Source: Ferrovibrio sp.
GTDB taxonomy: Bacteria; Pseudomonadota; Alphaproteobacteria; Ferrovibrionales; Ferrovibrionaceae
DNA: 45,791 nt
Direction of reading: 5' to 3'
NCBI RefSeq assembly: GCF_019636075.1
Contig: NZ_JAHBYG010000036.1
Span: forward strand, 1 to 45,791
Positions 28,086-36,527 of this stretch are shown in pieces (within the stretch, counting starts at the first letter, position 1; every line of letters starts with the position of its first letter). The notes under the pieces were generated by a model. It was not told where the DNA came from. It ran no database searches and was given only the letters and a program-made list of their open reading frames with translations. A program made the position numbers and the translations under genes.

Positions 28086-29147
28086 CTACAGAAATTTTTC
28101 GGTAATATCGGTGCTGCTTTCCACGCCCACCTTGTCGAAATGATCGGTGAGGAATGCATCGGCGCGCTCGCGGCCCAGCGTATAAAGCCGCTCCAGGAAT
28201 TCCATCTCGGCATTCAGCTTGGATGAGGCGCCGAAGCCGCGCAATTGCTCTTCCGCGTCGATGGTGTGGATCAGCATGCGCTTGAGCCGGCCTTCGTCAT
28301 TGAAGCCGTTATCGATCAGCTTGGTAACGAAATGGATGGCGCGCATCTCGCGCATCAGGCTGGAATTGAAACTGAGGGTATTGATGCGATCGAGGATGGC
28401 ATGCGCCGTGGTGGGCAATTCCTCGATCCGGATCGGATTGATCTGCACGATCAGCACATCGCGCGCCGCACAATCGTAAATCAGCGGATAGATCGGCGGA
28501 TTGCCCATATAGCCGCCATCCCAGTAATGCTCGCCATCCACCTCCACGGCCTGAAACAGGAAGGGCAGGCAGGCCGAGGCCAGCACGGCGTCGATGCTGA
28601 CATCCTGGTTCTGGAACACGCGGATCTTACCGCTCATCACGTTGGTGGCGCAGATATGCAGCTTCACGCTGGTGCAGCCGCGCAGATCCTCGCATTTCAC
28701 CACCGAGGCCAGCACATCGCGCAGTGGATTTATGTTGCTGGGGTTGAGCTGGTAAGGCGACAGCATGCGGGTGAGCGCATCCATCATCTGATAGCCGGGC
28801 GAGAATTCCATGCTGCCGGGTTTGATCATGCGATCCAGCCAGCTTGGTTTCAGCATCGAATAGCGGGTGGTTTCGGAAACGCCTTCCCAGAAGCGGCGCA
28901 ATTCGGCGCGTGCAGTGGCCGGGCCACCCACGGCCAGGCCATGGGCCAGCACGGCTGCATTCATCGCGCCGGCCGAGGTGCCCACAATGCCCTCGATGTC
29001 GAAGCAATCGGCTTCCAGCAGGCGGTCCAGCACGCCCCAGGCAAAAGCGCCATGGCTGCCGCCGCCCTGCAAGGCCAGATTGATCGGCTTGCGGTTCGAT
29101 GCTTTCTGTTTCGGTGTTTTCTCTTTGGATGCGGTCTGCTTCGCCAT
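28086..29147 (-). CDS. Patatin-like phospholipase
   Basis: 353-residue cytoplasmic lipid acyl hydrolase of the patatin fold. The oxyanion loop is GGGSHG (28-33), the nucleophile is Ser58 in GTSAG, and the catalytic Asp210 is in DGG (HYWDGGYMGNPP), so the Ser-Asp dyad is complete. The first 20 residues are Lys-rich and lack a signal peptide. The ATG at 29147 has GGGGGGAG upstream; longer in-frame extensions read through the divergent methyltransferase and are not credible. Its start lies only 36 bases from that gene's start. Confidence 0.92.
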   Translation of the reverse strand: MAKQTASKEKTPKQKASNRKPINLALQGGGSHGAFAWGVLDRLLEADCFDIEGIVGTSAGAMNAAVLAHGLAVGGPATARAELRRFWEGVSETTRYSMLKPSWLDRMIKPGSMEFSPGYQMMDALTRMLSPYQLNPSNINPLRDVLASVVKCEDLRGCTSVKLHICATNVMSGKIRVFQNQDVSIDAVLASACLPFLFQAVEVDGEHYWDGGYMGNPPIYPLIYDCAARDVLIVQINPIRIEELPTTAHAILDRINTLSFNSSLMREMRAIHFVTKLIDNGFNDEGRLKRMLIHTIDAEEQLRGFGASSKLNAEMEFLERLYTLGRERADAFLTDHFDKVGVESSTDITEKFL

Positions 29148-29183
29148 GGCACTCCCCCCGCCGCCCATGGCATAAATGGGCGC

Positions 29184-30062
29184 ATGACCGAGACTATGCT
29201 GATTTTTGACCGTGCCGCCAAGCGGCTTCATCGCGCCCGTGCCGCCCATGGCTTTGCCGCGCATGATTTTCTGCACCGCGAAATCGCCGAACGGCTGCTG
29301 GATCGCCTGGCCGATATCCGCCGAGAATTCCCGCTCGCCCTGTTGCAAGGTGCAAGCCCGGATTGGTTGCAGCCCCTGCTGGCGGGCCGGTTCGGTATCC
29401 AGCGCCTGGTGGGCATGGATATGGCGCCAACCGGCCAGCAATTGGTGGCGGATGAAGATCTGCTGCCGCTGGCCGAAGGCCGCTTCGATCTGGCGCTCTG
29501 CCTGCTGAATCTGCATTGGGTGAACGATTTGCCGGGTGCGCTGGTGCAATTGCGGCGCGCGCTCAAGCCCGATGGGCTGTTGCTGGCGGCGTTGTTTGGC
29601 GGCGACACGCTTACCGAGCTGCGGCAATCCTGGCTGGCGGCGGAAAGCGAATTGGAAGGCGGCGCGGGGCCGCATGTTTCGCCCATGGTGGCCACATATG
29701 ATGGCGCGGCTTTGTTGCAACGCACCGGTTTTGCGCTGCCGGTGGCCGATGCTGAACGCATCACCGTCACTTTCCGCGACCCGTTTGCGCTGATGCGCGA
29801 TCTGCGCGGCATGGGCGAGGCCAATGCGGTGCTGGGCCGTCGCAAAGGTTTCACCCGTCGCGCCAGCCTGCTGCGCATGGCAGAAATCTATGCCGAACGT
29901 TTCGGTTTGCCCGATGGCCGCATCCCGGCAACATTCGAAGTGGTGATGCTCACCGGCTGGAGCCCCGATGCCAGCCAGCAACAACCGCTGCGCCCCGGCG
30001 AGGCCAAGTTGCGGCTCGCCGATGCGTTGGGCGCGGTGGAGCATAAGGTCGGCAAGGGATGA
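29184..30062 (+). CDS. NDUFAF5-like methyltransferase with degenerate SAM motif
   Basis: 292-residue protein close to the alphaproteobacterial NDUFAF5/BioC-like family: IFDRAAKRLHRARAA at the N-terminus, then LPLAEGRFDLALCLLNLHWV, RRALKPDGLLLAALFGGDTL, ERITVTFRDPFALMRDLRGM and RIPATFEVVMLTGWSP. Relatives assist assembly of NADH dehydrogenase complex I in mitochondria; the bacterial role is unproven. The SAM-binding glycine motif, usually (L/D)LGCHxG, reads LALLQGASPD (51-60) here, so binding may be altered or lost. It diverges from the patatin gene and ends stop-to-stop with the TetR gene. Confidence 0.85.
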   Translation: MTETMLIFDRAAKRLHRARAAHGFAAHDFLHREIAERLLDRLADIRREFPLALLQGASPDWLQPLLAGRFGIQRLVGMDMAPTGQQLVADEDLLPLAEGRFDLALCLLNLHWVNDLPGALVQLRRALKPDGLLLAALFGGDTLTELRQSWLAAESELEGGAGPHVSPMVATYDGAALLQRTGFALPVADAERITVTFRDPFALMRDLRGMGEANAVLGRRKGFTRRASLLRMAEIYAERFGLPDGRIPATFEVVMLTGWSPDASQQQPLRPGEAKLRLADALGAVEHKVGKG

Positions 30063-30668
30063 TCATTCGTCGCTGAACAGATCGGCCAGCATGCGGTTCA
30101 GCGCCTTGTCGCAGGCCTTGCGGGCGGCGGCTTCGTCCTCGGCTTCGGCAAGCCACAGCGCGGCTTCGTTGAGGGCGCCGGAAAGCAGATAGGTCAGGGC
30201 CTCGGCGGAGAGCCGGCGTTTGGCGGGCAGCGCGGCGGTAGCGGCCGTCACGCCCTGGCGCAGGGCGCCCATGGCATTCTCGCTGTCGATGGCACGCCAG
30301 CGCGCCCAGCCCAGTGCCGAGGGCGCATCCAGCAGATAGATGCGGCGGATTTCCGGCTGCTGGCAGGCATCGAGATAACCGCCGATGCCCAGCAGCAAAG
30401 CCTCCAGCGGCGTTTTCGCCTTGGCCGAAGCCTGACCGATGGCATCCAGCACCAGCGCGGCTTCCGCCTGCACTACGGCGTCGAACAGCGCCTGCTTGTC
30501 CTTGAAATGGTAATACAGCGCCCCGCGCGTCACCCCGGCCTCGCGCACCACATCCTCGGTGCCGGCACCGGCATAGCCTTGGGCGGCAAACAGCCGCCGC
30601 GAGGTGGCCAACAGGGCGGTGCGGGTGGCGGCATGCTGATCGGCTTTGCTGCGCTTTTTCTCTTGCAT
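30063..30668 (-). CDS. TetR-family transcriptional regulator
   Basis: 201-residue repressor. The N-terminal TetR helix-turn-helix (about 15-60: TEDVVREAGVTRGALYYHFK) is followed by a ligand domain with many Ala/Leu helices. The preferred ATG at 30668 has no Shine-Dalgarno sequence because a perfect 17-bp palindrome abuts it (30669-30685); a longer form from an ATG at 30710 is possible. It is divergent from a glyoxalase-like gene, its probable target. Its stop touches the convergent methyltransferase stop in TGATCA. Confidence 0.9.
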   Translation of the reverse strand: MQEKKRSKADQHAATRTALLATSRRLFAAQGYAGAGTEDVVREAGVTRGALYYHFKDKQALFDAVVQAEAALVLDAIGQASAKAKTPLEALLLGIGGYLDACQQPEIRRIYLLDAPSALGWARWRAIDSENAMGALRQGVTAATAALPAKRRLSAEALTYLLSGALNEAALWLAEAEDEAAARKACDKALNRMLADLFSDE

Positions 30669-30691
30669 ACATACAGCCTGTATGTTAAATG
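30663..30691 (+). promoter_or_regulatory. TetR operator inside the glyoxalase promoter
   Basis: ACATACAG-C-CTGTATGT (30669-30685) is a perfect 17-bp dyad. On the plus strand it is the complete spacer between TTGCAT (30663-30668, -35) and TAAATG (30686-30691, -10; or TTAAAT with a 16-base spacer). A repressor bound there would block polymerase and also the regulator's own start region. The spacing is seen directly; the regulator assignment is inference. Confidence 0.7.
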
Positions 30692-30768
30692 AAATCCCAA
30701 TGGCGACCATGCTTCGACTATGGCCACCAACAGCAGCATAGAAAACCGTCTTGCGAAGGAAAACCGTC

Positions 30769-31200
30769 ATGAAGCTCAACAGCTATTATCCGGTCATCTG
30801 CACCGCCGATCTCGCCGCCAGCAGCGCGTTTTATCAGCAGTATTTCGATTTCGAGCCGGCCTTCGAGTCGGATTGGTATGTGCATCTCACCTCGCGCCAC
30901 GATGATCGCGTGCATCTGGCGATCCTGGATCACCGGCATGAAACCATCCCCCAGGGCTTCCGCAAGCCGGCCCAGGGTGTGTTGCTGAATTTCGAGGTGG
31001 AAAATGTGGATGCCGCCTATGAACAGGCGCAGGCCTGCAGGCTGGATATCCGCCTAGCTCTGCGCGACGAGGCGTTCGGACAGCGGCATTTCATCGTTGC
31101 CGATCCCGGTGGCGTGCTGGTGGATATGATCAAGCCGATCCCGCCCTCTGCGGAATTCGCCGCGCAGTATGCGCCTGAGGCGCTGAACAAGATCGTTTAG
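30769..31200 (+). CDS. Glyoxalase/VOC-superfamily protein
   Basis: 143-residue vicinal-oxygen-chelate protein in the shape typical of glyoxalase/bleomycin-resistance proteins, with two beta-alpha-beta-beta-beta repeats: [20 protein letters not shown] at the start and [18 protein letters not shown] near the end. The substrate is not known; some relatives bind or detoxify antibiotics or aldehydes. AAGGA 8 nt upstream supports the ATG at 30769. The divergent TetR gene and the operator in its promoter suggest induction by the compound it acts on. Its TAG stop overlaps the convergent mutT stop. Confidence 0.85.
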   Translation: MKLNSYYPVICTADLAASSAFYQQYFDFEPAFESDWYVHLTSRHDDRVHLAILDHRHETIPQGFRKPAQGVLLNFEVENVDAAYEQAQACRLDIRLALRDEAFGQRHFIVADPGGVLVDMIKPIPPSAEFAAQYAPEALNKIV

Positions 31201-31661
31201 AGCAGATCCCGCAGCATCGCCACCAGCGGGATATCGGCGGGTGGCATGGGCAACTCGGTCATTTTCACCGGGCGCACCCATTTCATCGCCTGGCCTTCGC
31301 GCGGGCGCGGCTGGCCGTTCCAGCGCCGGCAGACATAGAGCGGCATCAGCAGGTGGAAGCGCTCGTAGGAATGGCTGGCAAACGTATAGGGCGCCAGGCA
31401 GGCGGCGCTGATATCCAGGTCGAGTTCCTCGCGCAATTCGCGCAGGAGGGCGGCTTCCGGGGTTTCGTTCGGCTCGACCTTGCCACCGGGAAATTCCCAC
31501 ATGCCGGCCAGCGCCTTGCCCTCGGGCCGCTGGGTCAGCAGCACGCGGCCATCGTTATCCACCAGCGCTACAGCCACCACCAGCAACACCGGCTTGGGCT
31601 GCAGCAGGGCCGAGGCATCGCCGGGGCAGAGTGGGTCGCTGTCAGCTGCGGTAGTCGGCAT
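31197..31661 (-). CDS. mutT: Nudix hydrolase, MutT-type 8-oxo-dGTP diphosphatase
   Basis: 154-residue Nudix enzyme that sanitises oxidised GTP/dGTP. The box runs G60-x5-E66-x7-RELREEL. The usual Gly near its end is Asp81 (ELDLD instead of ELGxx), while the metal-binding glutamates are kept. [11 protein letters not shown] and the C-terminal [16 protein letters not shown] match alphaproteobacterial MutT. It overlaps argJ by 20 bases on the same strand and completes the common parvulin-argJ-mutT order. Confidence 0.9.
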   Translation of the reverse strand: MPTTAADSDPLCPGDASALLQPKPVLLVVAVALVDNDGRVLLTQRPEGKALAGMWEFPGGKVEPNETPEAALLRELREELDLDISAACLAPYTFASHSYERFHLLMPLYVCRRWNGQPRPREGQAMKWVRPVKMTELPMPPADIPLVAMLRDLL

Positions 31662-32907
31662 TGATGTCGATATAGCCGTGCGTCAGATCGCAGGTCCAAA
31701 CCACGGCCTTGCCCTTGCCAACGCCCACATCCACGCCGATGCGCACATCGTTGGATTTGAAATGCGCGGTGGCGGCGGCTTCGTCGTGATCGGGGCGCAC
31801 CATGCCGCGTGCGGTGACGGCGCGGTCGCCTAGTTTCACCACCAGCTTGTCGCGGTCGGCAGGCTCGCCGGATTTTCCCACCGCCATCACGATGCGGCCC
31901 CAATTGGCATCGGCGCCGGCAATCGCGGTTTTCACCAACGGCGAATTGGCAATCGCCCGCGCGATTACCCGGGCAGAGGCATCGCTGCGCGCGCCGCTGA
32001 CCGAGACGGTGACGAACTTCTGAGCGCCTTCGCCATCCCTGGCCACCTGCTGCGCCAGATCGGCCATCACGGCGGTGAGCGCCTTGCGGAAATCCGCGAG
32101 CCGTTTGTCGGCGGCCTTCACATGCGGCGTGTTGCCGGCCTTGCCGGTGGCAAACAGCAACACGGTGTCGGATGTGGAGGTATCGCCATCCACCGTGAGG
32201 CAGTTGAAGCTCTGGTTGTTGGCGGCCTTCAGGATCGCCTGCAGGGTTTCCGCCGGCAGTTTGGCATCGGTGGCCAGGAAGGCCAGCATCGTTGCCATGT
32301 CGGGCGCGATCATGCCCGAGCCCTTGGCGATGCCGTTGATGGTGACAAGCTTGCCATCGATGCGGCATTGCGCACTGGCCAGCTTGGGGAACGTGTCGGT
32401 GGTCATGATGGCGCGGGCGGCAGCAGCCCAGGAATCGCTGGCCCGGGAGTCGCTGGGCTTGGCATCGCCGGCCAGCGCCTTCTGCATCGCCGGCAATTGC
32501 GCCACGATTTTTTCCGCCGGCAAAATCTGGCCGATCACTCCGGTGGAGGCCAGGAAGATTTCGCCCGGCTTGGCGCCCAGCGCCTTGGCGGCGCCGGCAG
32601 CCGTGGCCTTGGTGGCATCCGATCCGGCCTTGCCGGTGAACACATTGGCGATGCCGGCATTCACCACAAGCCCACGCGCCGCGCCGCCGGCAAGCTGCTT
32701 GCGGCACCAATCCACCGGCGCACCGGGCATCGAGGATCGGGTGAACAGGCCGGCCACCCGGGTGCCGGGCGCGAATTCGATCAGCAGCAGATCGTCGCGG
32801 TTCTTATAGCGCATGCCGGAATGGCCGGTGGCCAGCCGCGCGCCGGCAATGGCGGGCAGCTTCGGGGTTTCCTTGGGTGCAAGCGGCGAGATGGCATGAG
32901 CGGCCAT
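31642..32907 (-). CDS. argJ: Glutamate N-acetyltransferase / amino-acid acetyltransferase ArgJ
   Basis: Transfers acetyl from N-acetylornithine to glutamate in arginine synthesis (cyclic pathway) and may also use acetyl-CoA. The precursor self-cleaves before Thr206 in APDMATMLAF to give alpha and beta chains. KGSGMIAPDMATM, VDGDTSTSDTV and DANWGRIVMAVG are all present. From the ATG at 32907 (GGAG 8 nt upstream) it is 421 residues, slightly long because of a Ser/Asp-rich insert near 150-160. It lies 19 bases after the parvulin gene. Confidence 0.96.
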   Translation of the reverse strand: MAAHAISPLAPKETPKLPAIAGARLATGHSGMRYKNRDDLLLIEFAPGTRVAGLFTRSSMPGAPVDWCRKQLAGGAARGLVVNAGIANVFTGKAGSDATKATAAGAAKALGAKPGEIFLASTGVIGQILPAEKIVAQLPAMQKALAGDAKPSDSRASDSWAAAARAIMTTDTFPKLASAQCRIDGKLVTINGIAKGSGMIAPDMATMLAFLATDAKLPAETLQAILKAANNQSFNCLTVDGDTSTSDTVLLFATGKAGNTPHVKAADKRLADFRKALTAVMADLAQQVARDGEGAQKFVTVSVSGARSDASARVIARAIANSPLVKTAIAGADANWGRIVMAVGKSGEPADRDKLVVKLGDRAVTARGMVRPDHDEAAATAHFKSNDVRIGVDVGVGKGKAVVWTCDLTHGYIDINADYRS

Positions 32908-32926
32908 GGCGGCTACTCCGTGATGG

Positions 32927-33841
32927 TTATTTCTTCGGGGCGATGGTGGGCAGCTGGCCGGCCGGCTTGGGCTGCTCGATCTGTTCGATCTTGGCGGTCT
33001 TGCGCAGATCTGCCAGGGTCGTTTCAACGATCTCGCGGGTCAGCAACTCGCGGATGTCGTCGATCACTTCGGCCAATGCCGGCGGCGGCGCCACGCGGCG
33101 GGCTTCCACCTTGATCACATGCCAGCCGAATTGCGACTTCACCGGCTTGGGGCTGACCTGGCCGGCCTGCAGCGCGAAGGCAGCTTCGGCGAATTCCGGT
33201 ACCATCTGTTCCTTGGTGAAAAAGCCGAGATCGCCGCCGGTGGCAGCCGTGGGCCCGGTGGAGCGCTTCTTCGATACTTCGGCGAAATCGGCGCCTTTGC
33301 GCACTTCCTCCAGCGCCGCCTGGGCATCGGCCTCGGTGGCGGTGAGGATATGGCGGGCATGCACTTCGTCGCGCGGCGGCTGGCTCTTCAGCAGTTCTTC
33401 ATAGCGCGCCTTGATGCGGGCTTCGGTGATCTGCTTGTCCAGGGTCTGCTCCAGGAAAGCCTGCTGCAGCACCTGCTCGCGGGCCATGCGCAATTGCGCC
33501 TGCACCTTGGGGTCGTCGCCCAGCTTGGCCTTCTCGGCAGCTTCGCCGATCAGCTTGCGCGAGATCATCTCGTTCACCAGGGCCGGAAAGATCGCATCCA
33601 GCGGCATCTGCTGCATCTGCGGCGGCAGGGTGGCATACACCGCTTCCACATCGGCGCGGGTGATCGGCTGACCGTTCACGCGGGCCACCACGGGGCTGTT
33701 GCTGGCGGCAGGCGCGGCCTTGGCAGCCGGCGCCTTCTGCGCGGGTTGCGCAAACACGGTCTGGGCAGCGGCCGGCAGGGTCAGCGAGGCCAGGACGAGG
33801 GCAGCAAGGCGGAAGCGGTTGGACACGGGATGTCTCTTCAT
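32927..33841 (-). CDS. Periplasmic parvulin-type peptidyl-prolyl isomerase
   Basis: 304-residue exported foldase. The signal peptide (RLAALVLASLTLPAAA) is followed by an Ala/Pro-rich spacer, a SurA_N-like helical part (about 50-150) and a rotamase domain (about 155-255: HARHILTATEADAQAAL, GGDLGFFTKEQMVPEF, SQFGWHVIKVE). It probably assists outer-membrane protein folding. No good ribosome-binding site precedes the ATG at 33841; a GTG at codon 6 preceded by GAAGAGA is an alternative. It is first of the parvulin-argJ-mutT set. Confidence 0.92.
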   Translation of the reverse strand: MKRHPVSNRFRLAALVLASLTLPAAAQTVFAQPAQKAPAAKAAPAASNSPVVARVNGQPITRADVEAVYATLPPQMQQMPLDAIFPALVNEMISRKLIGEAAEKAKLGDDPKVQAQLRMAREQVLQQAFLEQTLDKQITEARIKARYEELLKSQPPRDEVHARHILTATEADAQAALEEVRKGADFAEVSKKRSTGPTAATGGDLGFFTKEQMVPEFAEAAFALQAGQVSPKPVKSQFGWHVIKVEARRVAPPPALAEVIDDIRELLTREIVETTLADLRKTAKIEQIEQPKPAGQLPTIAPKK

Positions 33842-33892
33842 GCGGGAGGGAAAACGGCGGCCAGCATAGACTTTTTCTTATTGGCAGCAAGC

Positions 33893-33917
33893 CGGCAGCG
33901 TTAGCTTTTCGTTGCCG
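33893..33917 (-). other. Hairpin around the stop codon of the large patatin-like gene
   Basis: On the minus strand CGGCAACG pairs with CGCTGCCG (one A-C mismatch) across the loop AAAAGCTAA, which contains the TAA stop (33903..33901). No T-run follows. It belongs to the recurring set of hairpins that enclose stop codons in this window. Confidence 0.5.
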
Positions 33918-36435
33918 TCCGGCCTGCCGAATGGTTGGCTGCCTGGGCCCGCAACCGGGCGATTTCGCCGCGCAATTCGGCCACCAGGTCGCCCGATGCA
34001 GCCAGATTGCGGCTTTCCGCTTCCAGCACGATTTCAAAGGCGCGGCATTTCAATCCCTGCCGATCCAATTTCGGACGCTCATGCCTGGCAGCGTCGTCCG
34101 GGCCCAGGCCGGCATCGCACACGATGTCGATCAGCCGGTCGATGGCATGCAGCCGGCCCCAGAGATAATCGTTTTCCCGATGCTGGCGGCTGAAAAAGGC
34201 GCCAAAGCGGCCGAAATTGATGCCTTTCAGGGTGTTGCCGCTGCGGATCGCCACGGCATCTTCCGGGCTGATGCGGTCGATGCGGATTTCGTTGAATTCG
34301 CCCAGATCGCGCCAATTGGTGATGGTGAAGGTCAACACATCCCAGAAGGCGAAACCGATATAGGCATCCAGCAATTCGCGCCGTCCTGTCGGGCTCCATT
34401 GCGCTGGATTCATCCTGGCAAACAGCGCATCCAGCCGGTTGGTGGCGGCGTTCAACGCCAGGTCGTTGCCCAGGCTTTCCACCGCTGCATCGATACGGTC
34501 GAGATTGGCATCGGCGAAATCGGCGGCATCGCGGATCAATTGTTCGGGATCCTGCGGCGCGATGCGGCGATAGAACAGCGAAGCCACCGCGCGGGCGGTT
34601 TCCGGGCTGAGATTGCTGGAGCCATCATGGCGGCGCAATTGCTCCAATTCATTGTAAAGCGCGCGTTTCATGCCATCCAGCGCATTGGGCAGCAGGCCGG
34701 CATGGTCGGGTTCGCCAACCTTGCCATACAGCAGATTCAGCCGTTGCAGCAAAAAGCGCAGGCGGCGCTGGCGGAAGGCGACATCGAAATCCAGCAGGAA
34801 CCGCACCCAGGGCGGCAGGCCGTCGCGGCTCGGCTCCAGGGTGGGGCGGGTGAAGCTGGCCGCCGTGTGGCAGACCTGGCGCACCTTGGCCCAGCGCGCC
34901 ACTACATGGCCGATCCAGGTAGCCTCCACCGAACGCGGCCGATGTTCGCACACGGCGATGAATTGCTTGGCGATGAATTCCTGCACCGCACCCAGCTTGA
35001 GGCGGATATAGCCTTCATAGGCGAAACCGGCATCATGGGCGGCGCGCGACGACGCGGCCAGTCGCCAGGCACGAATCTGCTCTTCGCGCAGCATATGGTT
35101 GCTGCTGGATTCGCGCACCTCTTCCGGCGCCTGTTCATTCAGCAGGCGGGCAATCTGCGGCTGGGTGGCATCGATGATTTCGCGCAGGTAACGCACCCGT
35201 TCGTTGAACTGGCTGACCCAGACCAGTTCATCGGAAATCGGCTCGTTGCGCGGAATATCCGACAGCGCGCCTTTCAACGTGCGGAAAAAGCCCGGCACGC
35301 GGCCGGTGGGCGGCGGCGGCGGGCGCATCGGCGCGGGATCGATATAGACCAGCCGGCGATCCACCTGGCGATAGGCCGGGCGGCCGCGTATCGCCTTCAC
35401 GGCGGCGTTGAAGGGCTTGTTGTTCAGCACGCCGCCATCGACAAACGAGGTGAGCGTGGGGTCTAGCCCGGCGGCGAGGTAGTCGCCGAAATTCTGCTTG
35501 ATGAAATCCTGTTTGCGATCCCAGTCGCGCCCGCTTTCGGCCAGCAGCTTGTCGATATCGCCGATCTGCGCCGGCGGAAACGCGCCGGGAAAAGCCGAGG
35601 TGGCGCGCCCGGCGAAGGCCAGGGCCGGTGCATCCTTCAATTCGAAATCCGAATGCTCTTCGCCATTCTGCCAGCGGCGGTAATGATAACGCAGCACATG
35701 GCGGTGTTCGCGGTCGCGCACAAAAGGCGGATCGTGGATCGGAATATGTTGCAGATACCCGTAGAAGTCGGTCACCGTCACGAACAGGTCGAGCGGCAAT
35801 CCGGCCGGCATCAGCGAGGCGCCGGGCTCGGGCGGTTCGCCCATGCTTTCCAGGCCATTCAGCAATTCGCGCGCCAGATGCAGCCCGTCGAAAGGCGGTT
35901 CGAACCAGCGCGAGCGGGTGAACAGCGAAACCTTCTGGCGGATTTCGGGATCGGCCAGCAGGCGGCCCAGCTTCGAACGCGAAAACAGCCATAGCAGCGG
36001 CCGCATGAACCATTTGCTCCAGCGCCCGGCGCGTTTCTCGCGGTCGAGCAGGCGGGTCACGTCGGCCTCGCCCAGCCAGAGATCGCGGAAATGCCCCAGC
36101 CGCAGATCATGCGCCAGCGCGCGCGCCAGCATGATGCCGTTCATGCCGCCGGCCGAAGCGCCGGCGATTACATCCACGATCACCCGCAATTCCACATCAT
36201 GCGCCATGCTGCGCAGCAATTCGAAATACACCGCTTCCGAATCATGCTCATGCGCCTTGCCTTCCGGTGTATCGGCAAAGCTGGCGGTATCGCGTTGCGG
36301 GCCCTTGGGCTGTGCATGGAAGGCCTTGGAGGCCCGCACCAGCTTGAGGATCTCCTTCGACACGCCGTGCATGTAGATGGCCAGCGACACGCCGCCGAAG
36401 CAGACCAGTGCCAGGCGCAATTCCTTTTCCCGCAC
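33901..36435 (-). CDS. Large patatin-related protein (DUF3376 type)
   Basis: 844-residue member of the long patatin-related family. The patatin domain occupies about the first 380 residues: the oxyanion region CFGGVSLAIYMHG at 12-24, nucleophile Ser94 in AGASAGGMNG, and the catalytic Asp in FVDGGVLNNKPF near 350. A long C-terminal region follows with no recognised catalytic motif. Some relatives are encoded next to lipid-metabolism genes; function is not established. GTG at 36435 is chosen because AGGAGAGGA lies directly upstream; an in-frame ATG at 36513 would add 26 unconserved residues. This is the second patatin-fold hydrolase in 9 kb. Confidence 0.88.
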   Translation of the reverse strand: MREKELRLALVCFGGVSLAIYMHGVSKEILKLVRASKAFHAQPKGPQRDTASFADTPEGKAHEHDSEAVYFELLRSMAHDVELRVIVDVIAGASAGGMNGIMLARALAHDLRLGHFRDLWLGEADVTRLLDREKRAGRWSKWFMRPLLWLFSRSKLGRLLADPEIRQKVSLFTRSRWFEPPFDGLHLARELLNGLESMGEPPEPGASLMPAGLPLDLFVTVTDFYGYLQHIPIHDPPFVRDREHRHVLRYHYRRWQNGEEHSDFELKDAPALAFAGRATSAFPGAFPPAQIGDIDKLLAESGRDWDRKQDFIKQNFGDYLAAGLDPTLTSFVDGGVLNNKPFNAAVKAIRGRPAYRQVDRRLVYIDPAPMRPPPPPTGRVPGFFRTLKGALSDIPRNEPISDELVWVSQFNERVRYLREIIDATQPQIARLLNEQAPEEVRESSSNHMLREEQIRAWRLAASSRAAHDAGFAYEGYIRLKLGAVQEFIAKQFIAVCEHRPRSVEATWIGHVVARWAKVRQVCHTAASFTRPTLEPSRDGLPPWVRFLLDFDVAFRQRRLRFLLQRLNLLYGKVGEPDHAGLLPNALDGMKRALYNELEQLRRHDGSSNLSPETARAVASLFYRRIAPQDPEQLIRDAADFADANLDRIDAAVESLGNDLALNAATNRLDALFARMNPAQWSPTGRRELLDAYIGFAFWDVLTFTITNWRDLGEFNEIRIDRISPEDAVAIRSGNTLKGINFGRFGAFFSRQHRENDYLWGRLHAIDRLIDIVCDAGLGPDDAARHERPKLDRQGLKCRAFEIVLEAESRNLAASGDLVAELRGEIARLRAQAANHSAGRTATKS

Positions 36436-36527
36436 GGTTTTCCTCTCCTGAATGCTTATTCGAGCATTCTGCTGGCGAATCACGGGCAACTTTGCGCCCA
36501 ATGGCCGCGTCACTCAAGGGAGTCCGG

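Noticed and set aside
28245..29183. Long upstream in-frame extension of the methyltransferase gene (605 residues in total)
   Set aside because: The extension runs antisense through the patatin gene; the family N-terminus begins at the ATG at 29184.
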